Below are positions 18,464-27,515 of a stretch of 64,000 nucleotides of DNA, piece by piece. The stretch is from an aff. Roholtiella sp. LEGE 12411 (GTDB taxonomy: Bacteria > Cyanobacteriota > Cyanobacteriia > Cyanobacteriales > Nostocaceae): the NCBI RefSeq assembly GCF_015206995.1, contig NZ_JADEXR010000014.1, positions 1 through 64,000 of the forward strand, given 5' to 3'. The notes under the pieces are model-generated. The model saw nothing but the letters and a program-made list of their open reading frames with translations, searched no databases and was not told where the DNA came from. Numbering within the stretch: position 1 is the first letter of the stretch; each line of letters begins with the position of its first letter. A program made the translations under genes and the position numbers.

Positions 18464-18590
18464 TATAGTAATCCGATTTGATTCGTGAACTGACTTGTAG
18501 AGATAGGGAATGGGGGATAGGGGATAGGGAATGGGAAAAAAGGGAGTTAGAGGTGTACGCAGTTCTTTCAAAAATCAAATAGGAGTCCTA
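18464..18590 (+). repeat. Dispersed repeat family, full-length copy
   Basis: Begins TATAGTAATCCGATTTG, continues with a G/A-rich GGGGGATAGGGGATAGGG core and ends CAAATAGGAGTCCTA. It matches the copy at 44274-44403 almost base for base outside the low-complexity core. The ends form an imperfect inverted repeat. Confidence 0.75.
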
Positions 18591-18602
18591 AGTAAATAAG
18601 GG

Positions 18603-18833
18603 ATTAATCAGCCTTTGCACTCCATTAATCAGCCTTTGCACTCCATTAATCAGCCTTTGCACTCCATTAATCAGCCTTTGCACTCCATTAATCAGCCTTT
18701 GCACTCCATTAATCAGCCTTTGAACTCCATTAATCAGCCTTTGAACTCCATTAATCAGCCTTTGAACTCCATTAATCAGCCTTTGAACTCCATTAATCAG
18801 CCTTTGCACTCCATTAATCAGCCTTTGAACCTC
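18603..18833. repeat. Eleven-copy 21-bp tandem repeat
   Basis: The unit ATTAATCAGCCTTTGCACTCC is repeated without spacers about 11 times. The only clear variation is C versus A at one position (GCACTCC or GAACTCC); early copies carry C, then a block of A, then one C, which suggests expansion by slippage. Because 21 is a multiple of three, both strands can be read as repeated heptapeptides, but no start signal or non-repetitive coding sequence is attached, so I do not call a gene. It ends about 135 bp before the cobalamin riboswitch core. Confidence 0.95.
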
Positions 18834-18968
18834 GTAATATCAACTCCCGTTGATTAATTGTAATTCCCGCATCCGTACAAAAACCTGCCCCTTTGCACCA
18901 TGCGGTCTTTAAGTAAAAAAAAATTGCTCATCATAAGTCTGAGTAGCTTATCATGCTAAATTACTAAA

Positions 18969-19108
18969 GCCTGGTGTTGGGAAACTCCGGTGAAATTCCG
19001 GGACTGTGCCGCAGCTGTAATGGGATTACCCAAGTCAGAATGCCAACTCTAGGAATGTCTTGAAGACACAACCATCGTCTACTCCCTGCGTCGCACGGGG
19101 AAGGAGTT
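18969..19108 (+). promoter_or_regulatory. Cobalamin riboswitch with ribosome-site-sequestering hairpin
   Basis: The stretch contains the core elements of a cobalamin riboswitch: GGTGAAATTCCGGGACTG, the B12-box region GCCGCAGCTGTAATGG and AAGTCAGAATGCC. Downstream, ACTCC at 19081-19085 is exactly complementary to GGAGT at 19103-19107, which includes the ribosome-binding site of cobG (AAGGAG, 8 bp before its TTG start). This points to translational repression of cobG-cobH-cobI when the coenzyme binds. Boundaries are approximate. Confidence 0.9.
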
Positions 19109-19114
19109 ACAATT

Positions 19115-20656
19115 TTGTCGTCTGGATTTGCCACTTGTCCTGGCTTGTTTTACTCTACATCTGCCGAAGACGGTATATTATCTCGAATTAGAATACCAGG
19201 TGGGATTCTGGATAGTATACAGTGCCGGGCGATCGCAGATATAGCAGACCATCACGGCGGCGGTTATGTGGATGTGACTAATCGCGCTAACTTACAAGTC
19301 CGCGAAATCCACACAAAGATCAACTCTCAAGTTCTTAAACACCTACAGGATATAGGACTAGGTTCTAGTAATACTGCTGTAGACCACATCCGCAATATAA
19401 TGACTAGTCCTACTGCTGGTATCGATCCACAGGAATTGATCGACACCCGCCCTTTTGTTCAAGGTTGGGATGATTTTATCGCCGCATATCCTGCCTTGTC
19501 GGAACTATCTGCAAAATTTAGCGTTTGCTTCGATGGTGGTGGCACAGTCTCAGTAAGCGATCGCCTGAATGATATCACGTTTGCTGCTGTCTTAATTGAC
19601 GGTAGTGTTTACTTGCGCCTCTATCTCAGTGTCGGCGCAAAGGGAGCACCACCCAGCGATGTGGAAATTTTGTTGTCACCAGAGCAATGCTTGCAAATTT
19701 TGGCAGCTTTGGCTGATGTCTACCTGGCTCATCTTGATACTACGAGTAAACGCAAGCCACGTCTGCGAGAGTTGTTGAATACTTTGGGTTATGAAAATTA
19801 TCTCCAGGAAGTTGAGCAACGTCTACCTTTTCCTCTGGTTAGAATGAGGTGCGAAGAGTGTCAAATCCCAACTGCCAAATATCAGCATATCGGCATCTAT
19901 CCCCAGCGTCAGCAAGATTTATTTTATATCGGTATCGTACTACCACTTGGTCGGCTAGATAGTACGCAGATGCAGGGTTTGGCTGATTTGGCAGAAAAAT
20001 ACGGTAGCGGTACTCTCAGGCTAACTCCCTGGCAAAATTTGCTCTTAACTGATATTCCCCAGCAATGGGTTATTGATGTCCAGAATCAACTTGCTTTGTT
20101 AGGATTAGATTCCTCGATCACCAACATCAAGAGTGCATTAGTTGCCTGTTCTGGCAACAAAGGTTGTGCCGCTTCTGCCACTGACACCAAAAGACACGCG
20201 TTGTCGTTAGCAGAGTATCTCGAAACACGCCTCACCCTGGATCGCCCAATTAATATCCACTTCAGCGGCTGTATTAAATCTTGCGCTCAGCATACCAAGA
20301 GTGATATCGCCTTACTTGGTGTCAGCATTGAAGTGGATAATAGAACTGTGGAGGGATATCACGTTTATGTTGGTGGGGGTGATTACAACCAGAAATTTGG
20401 TCGTGAACTTTACCAATACGTGACTTTTGACAAACTACCTCCACTGTTAGAGCAGATGTTAAAAACGTATAAAATCCAACGCACCAATCCCGGCGAGTCC
20501 TTTGGAGAATTTACCAATCGATATGCAATCGCCCAATTAAAACAGTTATTCGCTAGCCCAGATTCCAATTCTCAAACAGAATGCCCGACTATATCCGAGA
20601 TGCCAATGAAATCTACCGTAATTCCTTTGCAATTATCCGGTCAGAAGCGAACCTAG
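19115..20656 (+). CDS. cobG: Precorrin-3B synthase (CobG-like, nitrite/sulfite reductase family)
   Basis: The 513-residue protein has two ferredoxin-like repeats of the nitrite/sulfite reductase family and cysteine pairs ACSGNKGC and FSGCIKSC for a [4Fe-4S] cluster. CobG performs the oxygen-dependent hydroxylation and lactone formation preceding ring contraction in aerobic cobalamin synthesis. The start is TTG 19115, set by an AAGGAG site 8 bp upstream inside the riboswitch hairpin. The 3' end overlaps cobH by 76 bp in another frame. A related reductase of unknown substrate is possible, but the cobH-cobI context supports CobG. Confidence 0.87.
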   Translation: MSSGFATCPGLFYSTSAEDGILSRIRIPGGILDSIQCRAIADIADHHGGGYVDVTNRANLQVREIHTKINSQVLKHLQDIGLGSSNTAVDHIRNIMTSPTAGIDPQELIDTRPFVQGWDDFIAAYPALSELSAKFSVCFDGGGTVSVSDRLNDITFAAVLIDGSVYLRLYLSVGAKGAPPSDVEILLSPEQCLQILAALADVYLAHLDTTSKRKPRLRELLNTLGYENYLQEVEQRLPFPLVRMRCEECQIPTAKYQHIGIYPQRQQDLFYIGIVLPLGRLDSTQMQGLADLAEKYGSGTLRLTPWQNLLLTDIPQQWVIDVQNQLALLGLDSSITNIKSALVACSGNKGCAASATDTKRHALSLAEYLETRLTLDRPINIHFSGCIKSCAQHTKSDIALLGVSIEVDNRTVEGYHVYVGGGDYNQKFGRELYQYVTFDKLPPLLEQMLKTYKIQRTNPGESFGEFTNRYAIAQLKQLFASPDSNSQTECPTISEMPMKSTVIPLQLSGQKRT

Positions 20657-21207
20657 ATGTGCTGCCGCTAGATGTAGCAAAAGTTGCTGTGCGCCTGATT
20701 CATGCCTGTGGAATGACGGATATTGTTACCGACTTGGGATATTCACCAACGGCGGTACAGTCTGGGCGGGCAGCACTAGCAGCGGGAGCGCCAATTTTGT
20801 GCGATTGCCGGATGGTTGCCGAAGGCGTCACAAGGCGGCGGCTGCCTGCGAACAATCAAGTTATCTGTACCCTTAATTATCCTGAAGTACCAGAACTTGC
20901 TCAGCATCTGGGTACTACGAGGTCAGCAGCTGCCTTGGAATTATGGCGATCGCACCTAGAAGGAGCAGTGATCGCCATTGGGAATGCGCCTACAGCACTG
21001 TTCCGCCTGTTAGAAATGCTGGATACGGTAGCTACTAAACCTGCCGTGATCTTGGGCTTTCCAGTTGGGTTTGTTGGTGCAGCAGAATCAAAAGCAGCAT
21101 TGGCAGCAGACAGCAGGAATGTACCATTTTTAACATTACACGGTCGGCGCGGCGGTAGTGCGATCGCAGCAGCAGCAGTTAACGCCCTAGCAACAGAGGA
21201 AGAATGA
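20581..21207 (+). CDS. cobH: Precorrin-8X methylmutase
   Basis: The 208-residue product starts MPDYIRDANEIYRNSF, the usual CobH/CbiC opening, and contains VRLIHACGMTDIV, which includes the catalytic histidine that moves the C11 methyl to C12 to give hydrogenobyrinate. PVGFVGAAESKAAL and LHGRRGGSAIAAAAVNAL are further family signatures. ATG 20581 lies 76 bp inside cobG, and the stop overlaps the ATG of cobI (ATGA), so cobG-cobH-cobI are translationally coupled under one riboswitch. Confidence 0.95.
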   Translation: MPDYIRDANEIYRNSFAIIRSEANLDVLPLDVAKVAVRLIHACGMTDIVTDLGYSPTAVQSGRAALAAGAPILCDCRMVAEGVTRRRLPANNQVICTLNYPEVPELAQHLGTTRSAAALELWRSHLEGAVIAIGNAPTALFRLLEMLDTVATKPAVILGFPVGFVGAAESKAALAADSRNVPFLTLHGRRGGSAIAAAAVNALATEEE

Positions 21208-21914
21208 ACATGGAAACCAAAGGTCGTCTGTATGGAATTGGCGTAGGGCCAGGTGATCCAGAATTGTTGACCCTGAAAGCGCTGCGGCTATTACAGGCGG
21301 CTCCTGTAGTCGCCTATCAATCAGCAACAGACAAACAAAGTATTGCGCGGGCGATCGTCTCGCAGTATCTTACTGGCAATCAAATCGAGGTAGCATTCCA
21401 CCTACCCCGCGCTTTAGAGCCAGAAAAGGCACAGGCCATTTACGATCAAGAAGTTGAACCAATTGCTGAACATCTTGCAGCAGGACGGAATGTGGTGGTG
21501 CTGTGCGAAGGTGATCCGTTTTTCTACGGCTCCTTTATGTATGTATTCACGCGGTTATCTGAGCAGTACGAAACAGAAGTTGTGCCCGGAATTTCCTCAT
21601 TGATGGCTTGTCCAGTGGCCTTGGGTGTACCCTTCACCTACTACACCGATATTCTGACAGTTTTACCCGCCCCACTACCACCAGAAGAGTTAATCACACA
21701 TCTACTAGCAACTGACGCCGCAGCGATTATGAAGTTAGGTCGCCATTTTACAAAAGTGCGCGATATCCTACATCAATTAGGATTAGCATCGCGGGCAAGA
21801 TACATTGAGCGGGCGACAATGGCACAGCAAAGAATTGTACCTTTGGATGAAGTCGATCCAGCAGCAGTACCTTACTTCTCGATGATTGTAGTCCCAAGTA
21901 AGAATCGACTATAG
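21204..21914 (+). CDS. cobI: Precorrin-2 C20-methyltransferase
   Basis: The 236-residue SAM-dependent methylase opens with GRLYGIGVGPGDPELLTLKA and contains VVLCEGDPFFYGSFMYV and VVPGISSLMACPVALGVPFTY, all hallmarks of the CobI/CbiL family that methylates C20 of precorrin-2. ATG 21204 overlaps the cobH stop; ATG 21210 is an alternative two codons in. Its substrate precorrin-2 would come from the CobA product encoded at 59.3 kb. It is the last gene of the riboswitch operon; tilS follows after a 45-bp gap. Confidence 0.93.
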   Translation: MNMETKGRLYGIGVGPGDPELLTLKALRLLQAAPVVAYQSATDKQSIARAIVSQYLTGNQIEVAFHLPRALEPEKAQAIYDQEVEPIAEHLAAGRNVVVLCEGDPFFYGSFMYVFTRLSEQYETEVVPGISSLMACPVALGVPFTYYTDILTVLPAPLPPEELITHLLATDAAAIMKLGRHFTKVRDILHQLGLASRARYIERATMAQQRIVPLDEVDPAAVPYFSMIVVPSKNRL

Positions 21915-21959
21915 AGCTTTGGAAAAAGTCAGGTCTGTAACCATTTTCATAAAGCCAAA

Positions 21960-23012
21960 ATGACATGGACTCCTCTACATGCAAAAATACATCGTACCAT
22001 GCGATCGCGTCACTTATTTGAGCGCAAACAACGGCTATTAGTAGCTGTTTCCGGTGGGCAAGATTCTCTATGCTTAATAAAGCTATTGTTAGATTTACAA
22101 CCGAAATGGGGATGGCATATAGGTATCGCACACTGCGATCATCGCTGGCGTTTTGACTCCCAAGCTAATGCTAATCATGTAGAAAACTTAGCTAAGACTT
22201 GGAGTATGTCCTTTTATTTAGAAACAGCCAATCAGCCATTGAATAGTGAAGCTGCTGCACGCAATTGGCGGTATCAAGCTTTAAGTGCGATCGCCCAAGC
22301 AAATAATTATCAATATATTGTTACAGGACACACTGCAAGCGATCGCGCCGAAACTCTCCTTTACAATTTAATTCGCGGTACTGGTGCTGATGGTTTGCAA
22401 GCTTTGACTTGGCTACGTCCACTAACTGCGGGCGTTTTGCTAGTGCGTCCACTTTTAGAAATAACTCGCTCACAAACAGAGCAATTTTGTCAAGATTTTC
22501 AATTACCAGTTTGGGAAGATTCCACAAATCTTGATTTGAAATACGCCCGCAACCGTATCCGCCAAGAGCTAATTCCATATTTGCAAGAGAATTTCAATCC
22601 CCAAGTAGAATCAGCTTTAGCCCAAACAGCAGAACTTCTCCAAGCAGAAGTGGAATATTTAGAGCAAGCAGCCCAAAAGTTTCGGGAAGAGGCGATGAAA
22701 ACAGGAGTGGGAGAGTGGGGGAGTGGAGGATTAGAAGTTGGTGAGCAATTATACTATCCCCCTCTTTTCCCCTCGTCTTCTTACCCTTCTGTCCCCTTAA
22801 GGTTAAATCGTCGGGTATTGCAGACAGCACCACTGGCTTTGCAACGTCGAGTGATGCGTCAGGTATTGCAGCAGATACTTCCTGATGCGCCCAGTTTTGA
22901 ACACATTGAAAAATTAACGCTGTTAATTACAGCGCCAAATCGTTCGCAAACTGATCCATTTCCCGGTGGTGCGATCGCTCAAGTAGAAGGCGACTGGATC
23001 TGTTTGAAATAG
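21960..23012 (+). CDS. tilS: tRNA(Ile)-lysidine synthetase
   Basis: The 350-residue enzyme has the PP-loop SGGQDSLCL (31-39) and conserved segments IAHCDHRWR, VTGHTASDRAETLL and NRIRQELIP. TilS attaches lysine to C34 of the CAU-anticodon tRNA so that it reads AUA as isoleucine, an essential function. Residues about 246-280 are a Gly/Glu-rich then Pro/Ser-rich stretch encoded by G-rich and C/T-rich low-complexity DNA, unlike the rest of the gene and like the intergenic repeats of this genome. It keeps the frame and lies in the linker between the catalytic and C-terminal parts. Confidence 0.93.
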   Translation: MTWTPLHAKIHRTMRSRHLFERKQRLLVAVSGGQDSLCLIKLLLDLQPKWGWHIGIAHCDHRWRFDSQANANHVENLAKTWSMSFYLETANQPLNSEAAARNWRYQALSAIAQANNYQYIVTGHTASDRAETLLYNLIRGTGADGLQALTWLRPLTAGVLLVRPLLEITRSQTEQFCQDFQLPVWEDSTNLDLKYARNRIRQELIPYLQENFNPQVESALAQTAELLQAEVEYLEQAAQKFREEAMKTGVGEWGSGGLEVGEQLYYPPLFPSSSYPSVPLRLNRRVLQTAPLALQRRVMRQVLQQILPDAPSFEHIEKLTLLITAPNRSQTDPFPGGAIAQVEGDWICLK

Positions 23013-23089
23013 CTAAAGGTTAGTAGTTAATACTTATACTAAGTGTTGGTCTGGTTACTATATTTGAAGTCTTTTTGTTATCAGGGACG

Positions 23090-23389
23090 ATGCACATTAT
23101 TAGTTTTAGAATCTTAAGAGAATATGCAGAAACCCATGCAGATTGTCAGGAAGTATTAAGTAATTGGTATAAGGTTGCTACTAAAGCAAAATGGTCAAAT
23201 TTAATTGAAGTACAGCAGGTTTTTCCTAAAGCTGAAGCTGTTGGTAATTTTACAGTTTTCAATATGAAAGGAAATAAATATCGCTTGATTGTTAGTATAG
23301 ATTATGAAGGGCAGTTAATTTATATTAAGTACATCCTCACCCATGCGGAATACGATAAGGAAAACTGGAAAGATGACCCTTACTTTTAA
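23090..23389 (+). CDS. higB: HigB-family toxin (RelE-like mRNA interferase)
   Basis: A 99-residue protein beginning MHIISFRILREYAETHADC and containing KGNKYRLIVSIDYEGQLIYIKYILTHAEYDK, the pattern of HigB toxins that cleave mRNA at the ribosome. ATG 23090, preceded by an AGGGACG site, is preferred over a TTG at 23075. The downstream antitoxin start lies 17 bp inside its 3' end. Toxin-before-antitoxin order is the hallmark of the HigBA arrangement. Confidence 0.88.
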   Translation: MHIISFRILREYAETHADCQEVLSNWYKVATKAKWSNLIEVQQVFPKAEAVGNFTVFNMKGNKYRLIVSIDYEGQLIYIKYILTHAEYDKENWKDDPYF

Positions 23390-23774
23390 TCCAGATAAAT
23401 ACAAGGAATTGTTAACAGCTTATCTTCCCAAGCTGATAAAAAGTGAAGCTGAAAATGAGCAAGCTTTAAGGATAGTGGAAGATTTAATGCACCTGGAACG
23501 TACCCTAGAAGAAGACGAACTTTATCAGTTATTAATTACTTTAATTGAAAAGTTTGAACAAGAATATTATCAGCCAAGCCAGCAGAATAATCCTGTATCT
23601 ATGTTGTTATTTATTTTAGAGGAATCTGAGAGAAGTAGATCTGATTTAGTAGGGGTTTTAGGGACAGAAGATTTGGTTGATAAAATCTTAAATGGACAAG
23701 AGAAGATAAATACAGAACAAGCGCGTAAGCTGGGAGAGTTTTTTCATGTAGAATCTAATTTATTTATAGAATAA
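23373..23774 (+). CDS. higA: HigA-family antitoxin with helix-turn-helix
   Basis: The 133-residue protein has an acidic helical N-terminus and a C-terminal Xre-like DNA-binding segment (about 86-130: RSDLVGVLGTEDLVDKILNG, then TEQARKLGEFFHV). HigA antitoxins neutralise HigB and repress their own operon. ATG 23373 follows GGAAAG and overlaps the toxin gene; an upstream in-frame ATG at 23343 would lie deeper in the toxin gene. The overlap supports coupled translation. Confidence 0.88.
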   Translation: MTLTFNPDKYKELLTAYLPKLIKSEAENEQALRIVEDLMHLERTLEEDELYQLLITLIEKFEQEYYQPSQQNNPVSMLLFILEESERSRSDLVGVLGTEDLVDKILNGQEKINTEQARKLGEFFHVESNLFIE

Positions 23775-23962
23775 AAACTCAGTTCGTAGTTGGGCTAAAG
23801 CCCAAAAAAATAAGTTAGATTTGATTACTCTTCAACACTAGATCATGACATGCCTATCAAGGATTTCGGCTAATTTCTGGAGATGTCTACTCATTACCTG
23901 TGAAGTCGCTCCCGAACCAGTTGCTCCAGGGTAAGCGCGTTTCATCAAAGCCTCAAAACTTG

Positions 23963-25723
23963 TTAAGACGCTAGCAATTCTGGTTGAAATACTAGACTTT
24001 GGAGAGTATGGCGCATCTGGGCGATCGTCTGGAGTTGATAATCACCAGTTTCTTGGACTTGAGCCAAAGATTCCCCAATTCCTTGCAGCTTATGGCGTAA
24101 TCCGTCTAAAGAATCCTGAATTGGTTGTAGTGCTTCTTGATAGAGATTTACCCGACTCCAGCATTGGGCGGTTGCTGTTCGCAGGGATAGCAAGTTTTCT
24201 TCCATCGCTTTTAGTTCTTGGCGCTTGTTTTCCAAATCATAGGTTTGATTGTCAATCATTCCCTGCGCTAGCTCAATACCACTACGTATCTGCTCAATCT
24301 CACGTTCCAGCTTTTGTATTTCCTGTGAATATTGTTGTCGCTGGGTTTCAATTTGTAATAAAATCGGCTCTAAATTAATTTTGTTACCCTCTTCTTCATT
24401 GGCAACAGTATGTCCTTGCCGTCGTAGCATAACAGTTTGGTGCTGCTTGAGAAACTTCTGCCGCTGTAACATATTGCGGCGTTGTCCTACTAAAGTTTCG
24501 TTTAGCATTTGATAGAGGTCTTTTTCATCCGCCAGTTCCATTTCTAAATTGATATGGTCATGGTCAGATGCGTGATTTAATTTATTTTGTAGTTCTTCTA
24601 TAGTTTCTTGCTTATATGTCAGTTCTTGTTCTTGATCGTGAACAAAGCTAGCATCTATTTCCAGCTTATACTGTAAATCTTGCACTATCTTTTGTAGTTC
24701 TTCTAAAGGCATTTTCTGCAAAGCTTCTATATCAGCTTGCTGGCCGAGAACTATATCAGCCGATGTTGTAGCCAAGGAGTGAATCTGTTGGTATAAATCT
24801 TCCTGACTTCGTAATTGCTCCTTGAGTATGCGAGCATACTCTTGCTTGTTGGTGATATCTGCTGTACTTACCTGCAACTGGGCTGTTTGCTGCGCTAGAG
24901 AATTTTGTGCCTGTTGCCATGCGTTTTGGCGATCGCTAAATGTTTGCAACAAGCGCTCTACTTCCTCTTGCTGCTGAGCAGCCACAATTTTTTGCTGCTC
25001 CAGTTGTTGCCAATGTGGATTAAGCGTACCTTGCTGCCTTTCAACCAATTCAAAAGCTAGATGAAGGTGTTCCCTTACTGTTTCCGTGGGAGCAACGCGA
25101 CTAGACAAGCGATCTAGTAACTCACTCATCACCCGACTTTGCTGCTCATCCAAAACCGTCCCCTGTTGAAAATCCGCTTGACGCTCCTCCAGACGACGCT
25201 GTTCACCTCGTAAATGCTCCCAAGCTCCTTCCAGTTCCTGGCGGTTACGCTCAATTTCTGCTTGCAATCGTTCAATCTCCTCGCGGGATGTATCAACTGC
25301 CTGTTTTTGCTGCTCCAGGTGTTGTAACTCATCCTCCAATTCTTGCAGTTGTTCAGAGCGTACTTCCATGTCCATCTCACGGCGATTCAACTCTTGCGCC
25401 TGAAATGTTAACGACTGTTTCCACTGGTCAATTTCATCTTCCTTGAGCTTAAATTTTTCCAGCTGGCGAGAAAAATTCTGCAAAATGTTTACTAGCGGAC
25501 GTCCCGCTTCTTGAATCCGTTGTACTTGACGATTCGGATTTATTTCAACTAGCACCAGTGCGCCATCATTTAATTTACCTGCGTCTTCAGCTGCAATTAC
25601 TTCTTCCGACACAGTATTCCAATTTTGATCAGTCCGCTGACAAGCTAGCAGTTTCAGTTCAGTTTTAGAACCACCGCCTAGTAAGCCGCCTTTCTGCTTT
25701 TGTACTTCTGCTAAATACAGCAC
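23963..25723 (-). CDS. hmpF: HmpF, coiled-coil motility protein
   Basis: The 586-residue protein begins at a GTG (25723) with MLYLAEVQKQKGGLLGGGSKTELKLLACQ, a conserved N-terminal domain (about 1-70), followed by roughly 450 residues of Glu/Gln/Leu-rich coiled coil. In Nostoc punctiforme HmpF is encoded next to the hmp chemotaxis-like operon, forms polar filaments at cell junctions and is needed for type IV pilus activity and directional gliding of hormogonia. The same divergent arrangement is present here, with the PatA-like hmpA starting 406 bp away. I identify it by this architecture and context. Confidence 0.88.
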   Translation of the reverse strand: MLYLAEVQKQKGGLLGGGSKTELKLLACQRTDQNWNTVSEEVIAAEDAGKLNDGALVLVEINPNRQVQRIQEAGRPLVNILQNFSRQLEKFKLKEDEIDQWKQSLTFQAQELNRREMDMEVRSEQLQELEDELQHLEQQKQAVDTSREEIERLQAEIERNRQELEGAWEHLRGEQRRLEERQADFQQGTVLDEQQSRVMSELLDRLSSRVAPTETVREHLHLAFELVERQQGTLNPHWQQLEQQKIVAAQQQEEVERLLQTFSDRQNAWQQAQNSLAQQTAQLQVSTADITNKQEYARILKEQLRSQEDLYQQIHSLATTSADIVLGQQADIEALQKMPLEELQKIVQDLQYKLEIDASFVHDQEQELTYKQETIEELQNKLNHASDHDHINLEMELADEKDLYQMLNETLVGQRRNMLQRQKFLKQHQTVMLRRQGHTVANEEEGNKINLEPILLQIETQRQQYSQEIQKLEREIEQIRSGIELAQGMIDNQTYDLENKRQELKAMEENLLSLRTATAQCWSRVNLYQEALQPIQDSLDGLRHKLQGIGESLAQVQETGDYQLQTIAQMRHTLQSLVFQPELLAS

Positions 25724-26129
25724 ACCGTTAGTCCTTGTTGATGCACTTAAACTCGTGTTTTGGAATATACGTTAGATAATTCTGTTAACTTGTCTTACTG
25801 AACCTAAGTTTAAGGAAGACAGACGAAACTATTTATAGACGTGAGATATTACGTCTTGATATTTATAGAAGCGATTTAGATCGCGCTTTTATATTTTGTA
25901 CTGACGATAGTTACGATGACTTCCGTGTTAACACTAGCTTTGTCAAAGGTTATTACAAAAGTTTAAAGTTTATAGCTTAATATATCTCCCGCTCAGAGCA
26001 AGGGATTGGAGAAAAATCTTTCTAATAGCCCATAATCAATACCTAATACGCCTACTTAAAACATGGAAAAATTCCAGCGCAGAATTAATAAAAATGTCAA
26101 CAGGATTACAGGGAGCATCTTTTAATTAA
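25724..26129. promoter_or_regulatory. Divergent control region between hmpF and hmpA
   Basis: This 406-bp gene-free stretch separates the divergent hmpF and hmpA genes and must contain both promoters. It is AT-rich and includes inverted repeats GACGT/ACGTC near 25839-25856 and AGCGAT/ATCGCGCT near 25868-25886. I could not fix promoter elements by eye. Confidence 0.5.
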
Positions 26130-27389
26130 ATGCAGGGAAATTTAAATGAAATTGATATTTGCAGTATTCTGCAATTGATTGAGTTAGGACAGCGAACTGG
26201 ACAACTATTGGTAGAAGCCCCTAGCTCTCACCATAGCAACAGGGATGGACAAGAAATTCTTGGATACCGCTCTAAACAACAGTCTTGGCTCGTCTTTTTC
26301 CTCAACGGTCAAATTATCTATTGCCAAGAAGGCGAGAGTAGTTTATCTCGGATTGGCGATTATTTACGTCATTACCGAGTTGAGATGCGACTCGAAGAAA
26401 TACAATCTGCCTCCCTATGCTCAATAAACGCACCAGAATATGCTTATCTTTGGGCACTCTTGGAGCGAAATATAATTAAACCGAAGATAGCTGTTAGCAT
26501 AATCCACGGTTTGGTACATGAAACCCTCTTTGACCTGCTGAGCTTACATCAAGGTAACTTCATTTTCCATCAGGGTGTAGCACTTGCCCCACAATTAAAC
26601 ACTTTGGAGATTGCTCCGCTGGTTACTAAAGTTACGAAGCAAGTGCAAGAGTGGAAGCAGCTATATCCACACATTCAATCTCCTGAACAATTACCAGTAC
26701 TGGCTGATCCAGTTCGGCTATGCTCTTCACTACCGACAGCAACATTAAATAAATTACAGCATTGGGCAGATGGGAAAACATCCCTGCGTCAATTGGCTCG
26801 CCATCTGAACCGAGACATTTTGACAGTCGCCAAAGCAATATATCCATACGTCCAACAGAATTGGCTACAACTAGTATATTCAGTGACATTACAGCTAGAA
26901 ACATACACAGAAAATAGAGAGTTAAAAGAAAATCACAGGAAGCGGATAGTATGTATTGACGATGCGATCGCCATCTGTGAAACTGTAGAGTCTATCTTGC
27001 AACCACATGGGTATGAGACAATCTCACTCACAAATCCTTTAGAGGCTCTCAGTCTCGTTTTTAAACTCAAGCCGGATTTAATTTTGTGTGATATAACTAT
27101 GCCGCAATTGGAAGGGTACGAAATTTGTACCATGCTGCGACATTCAACAGCATTTCGGCTTGTACCAATTATCATGCTGACTGGTAAAGATGGATTTATT
27201 GATCGAGTCAGGGCTAGGATGTTCGGGGCAACAGATTATTTGACAAAACCATTTACAGACACTGAGTTACTAATGCTCATAGCCAAATATATCAACAAAG
27301 AGTCTTGTGTATCCCATAAACGAGATCTAAGACTTGTTGATCTAACAAAAGATGAGGTAAAAAATGCTATCACAGAATCAGCAAACTAG
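26130..27389 (+). CDS. hmpA: HmpA, PatA-like PATAN plus receiver response regulator
   Basis: The 419-residue protein has an N-terminal PATAN-type (DUF4388-related) domain (about 1-250) and a C-terminal receiver (about 267-390) with acidic pocket CIDDA, phospho-acceptor Asp in LILCDITMPQLEGYE and the switch lysine in LTKPF. PatA-like proteins in cyanobacteria act as response regulators of pilus motility and heterocyst patterning. It is the first gene of the rightward hmp run; hmpB follows after 126 bp with its own strong ribosome-binding site, so hmpB-E may also have a separate promoter. Confidence 0.85.
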   Translation: MQGNLNEIDICSILQLIELGQRTGQLLVEAPSSHHSNRDGQEILGYRSKQQSWLVFFLNGQIIYCQEGESSLSRIGDYLRHYRVEMRLEEIQSASLCSINAPEYAYLWALLERNIIKPKIAVSIIHGLVHETLFDLLSLHQGNFIFHQGVALAPQLNTLEIAPLVTKVTKQVQEWKQLYPHIQSPEQLPVLADPVRLCSSLPTATLNKLQHWADGKTSLRQLARHLNRDILTVAKAIYPYVQQNWLQLVYSVTLQLETYTENRELKENHRKRIVCIDDAIAICETVESILQPHGYETISLTNPLEALSLVFKLKPDLILCDITMPQLEGYEICTMLRHSTAFRLVPIIMLTGKDGFIDRVRARMFGATDYLTKPFTDTELLMLIAKYINKESCVSHKRDLRLVDLTKDEVKNAITESAN

Positions 27390-27515
27390 TGAAACGTCAA
27401 TATCTAGTAAATTAGTTAGTGAAAAAATAGAATTAATTTATACACTAAATACTTGCGGAGGAATCAGGGAATGTTCCAAATAGGAACGTCTACATCAGGA
27501 GGTAGATAAACACTT

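Noticed and set aside
18603-18833. CRISPR array
   Set aside because: The units are contiguous with no spacers and no cas genes are nearby.
18588-18857. Repetitive heptapeptide reading frames on both strands of the tandem repeat
   Set aside because: They exist only because a stop-free 21-bp unit is repeated; there is no ribosome site and no unique coding sequence attached.
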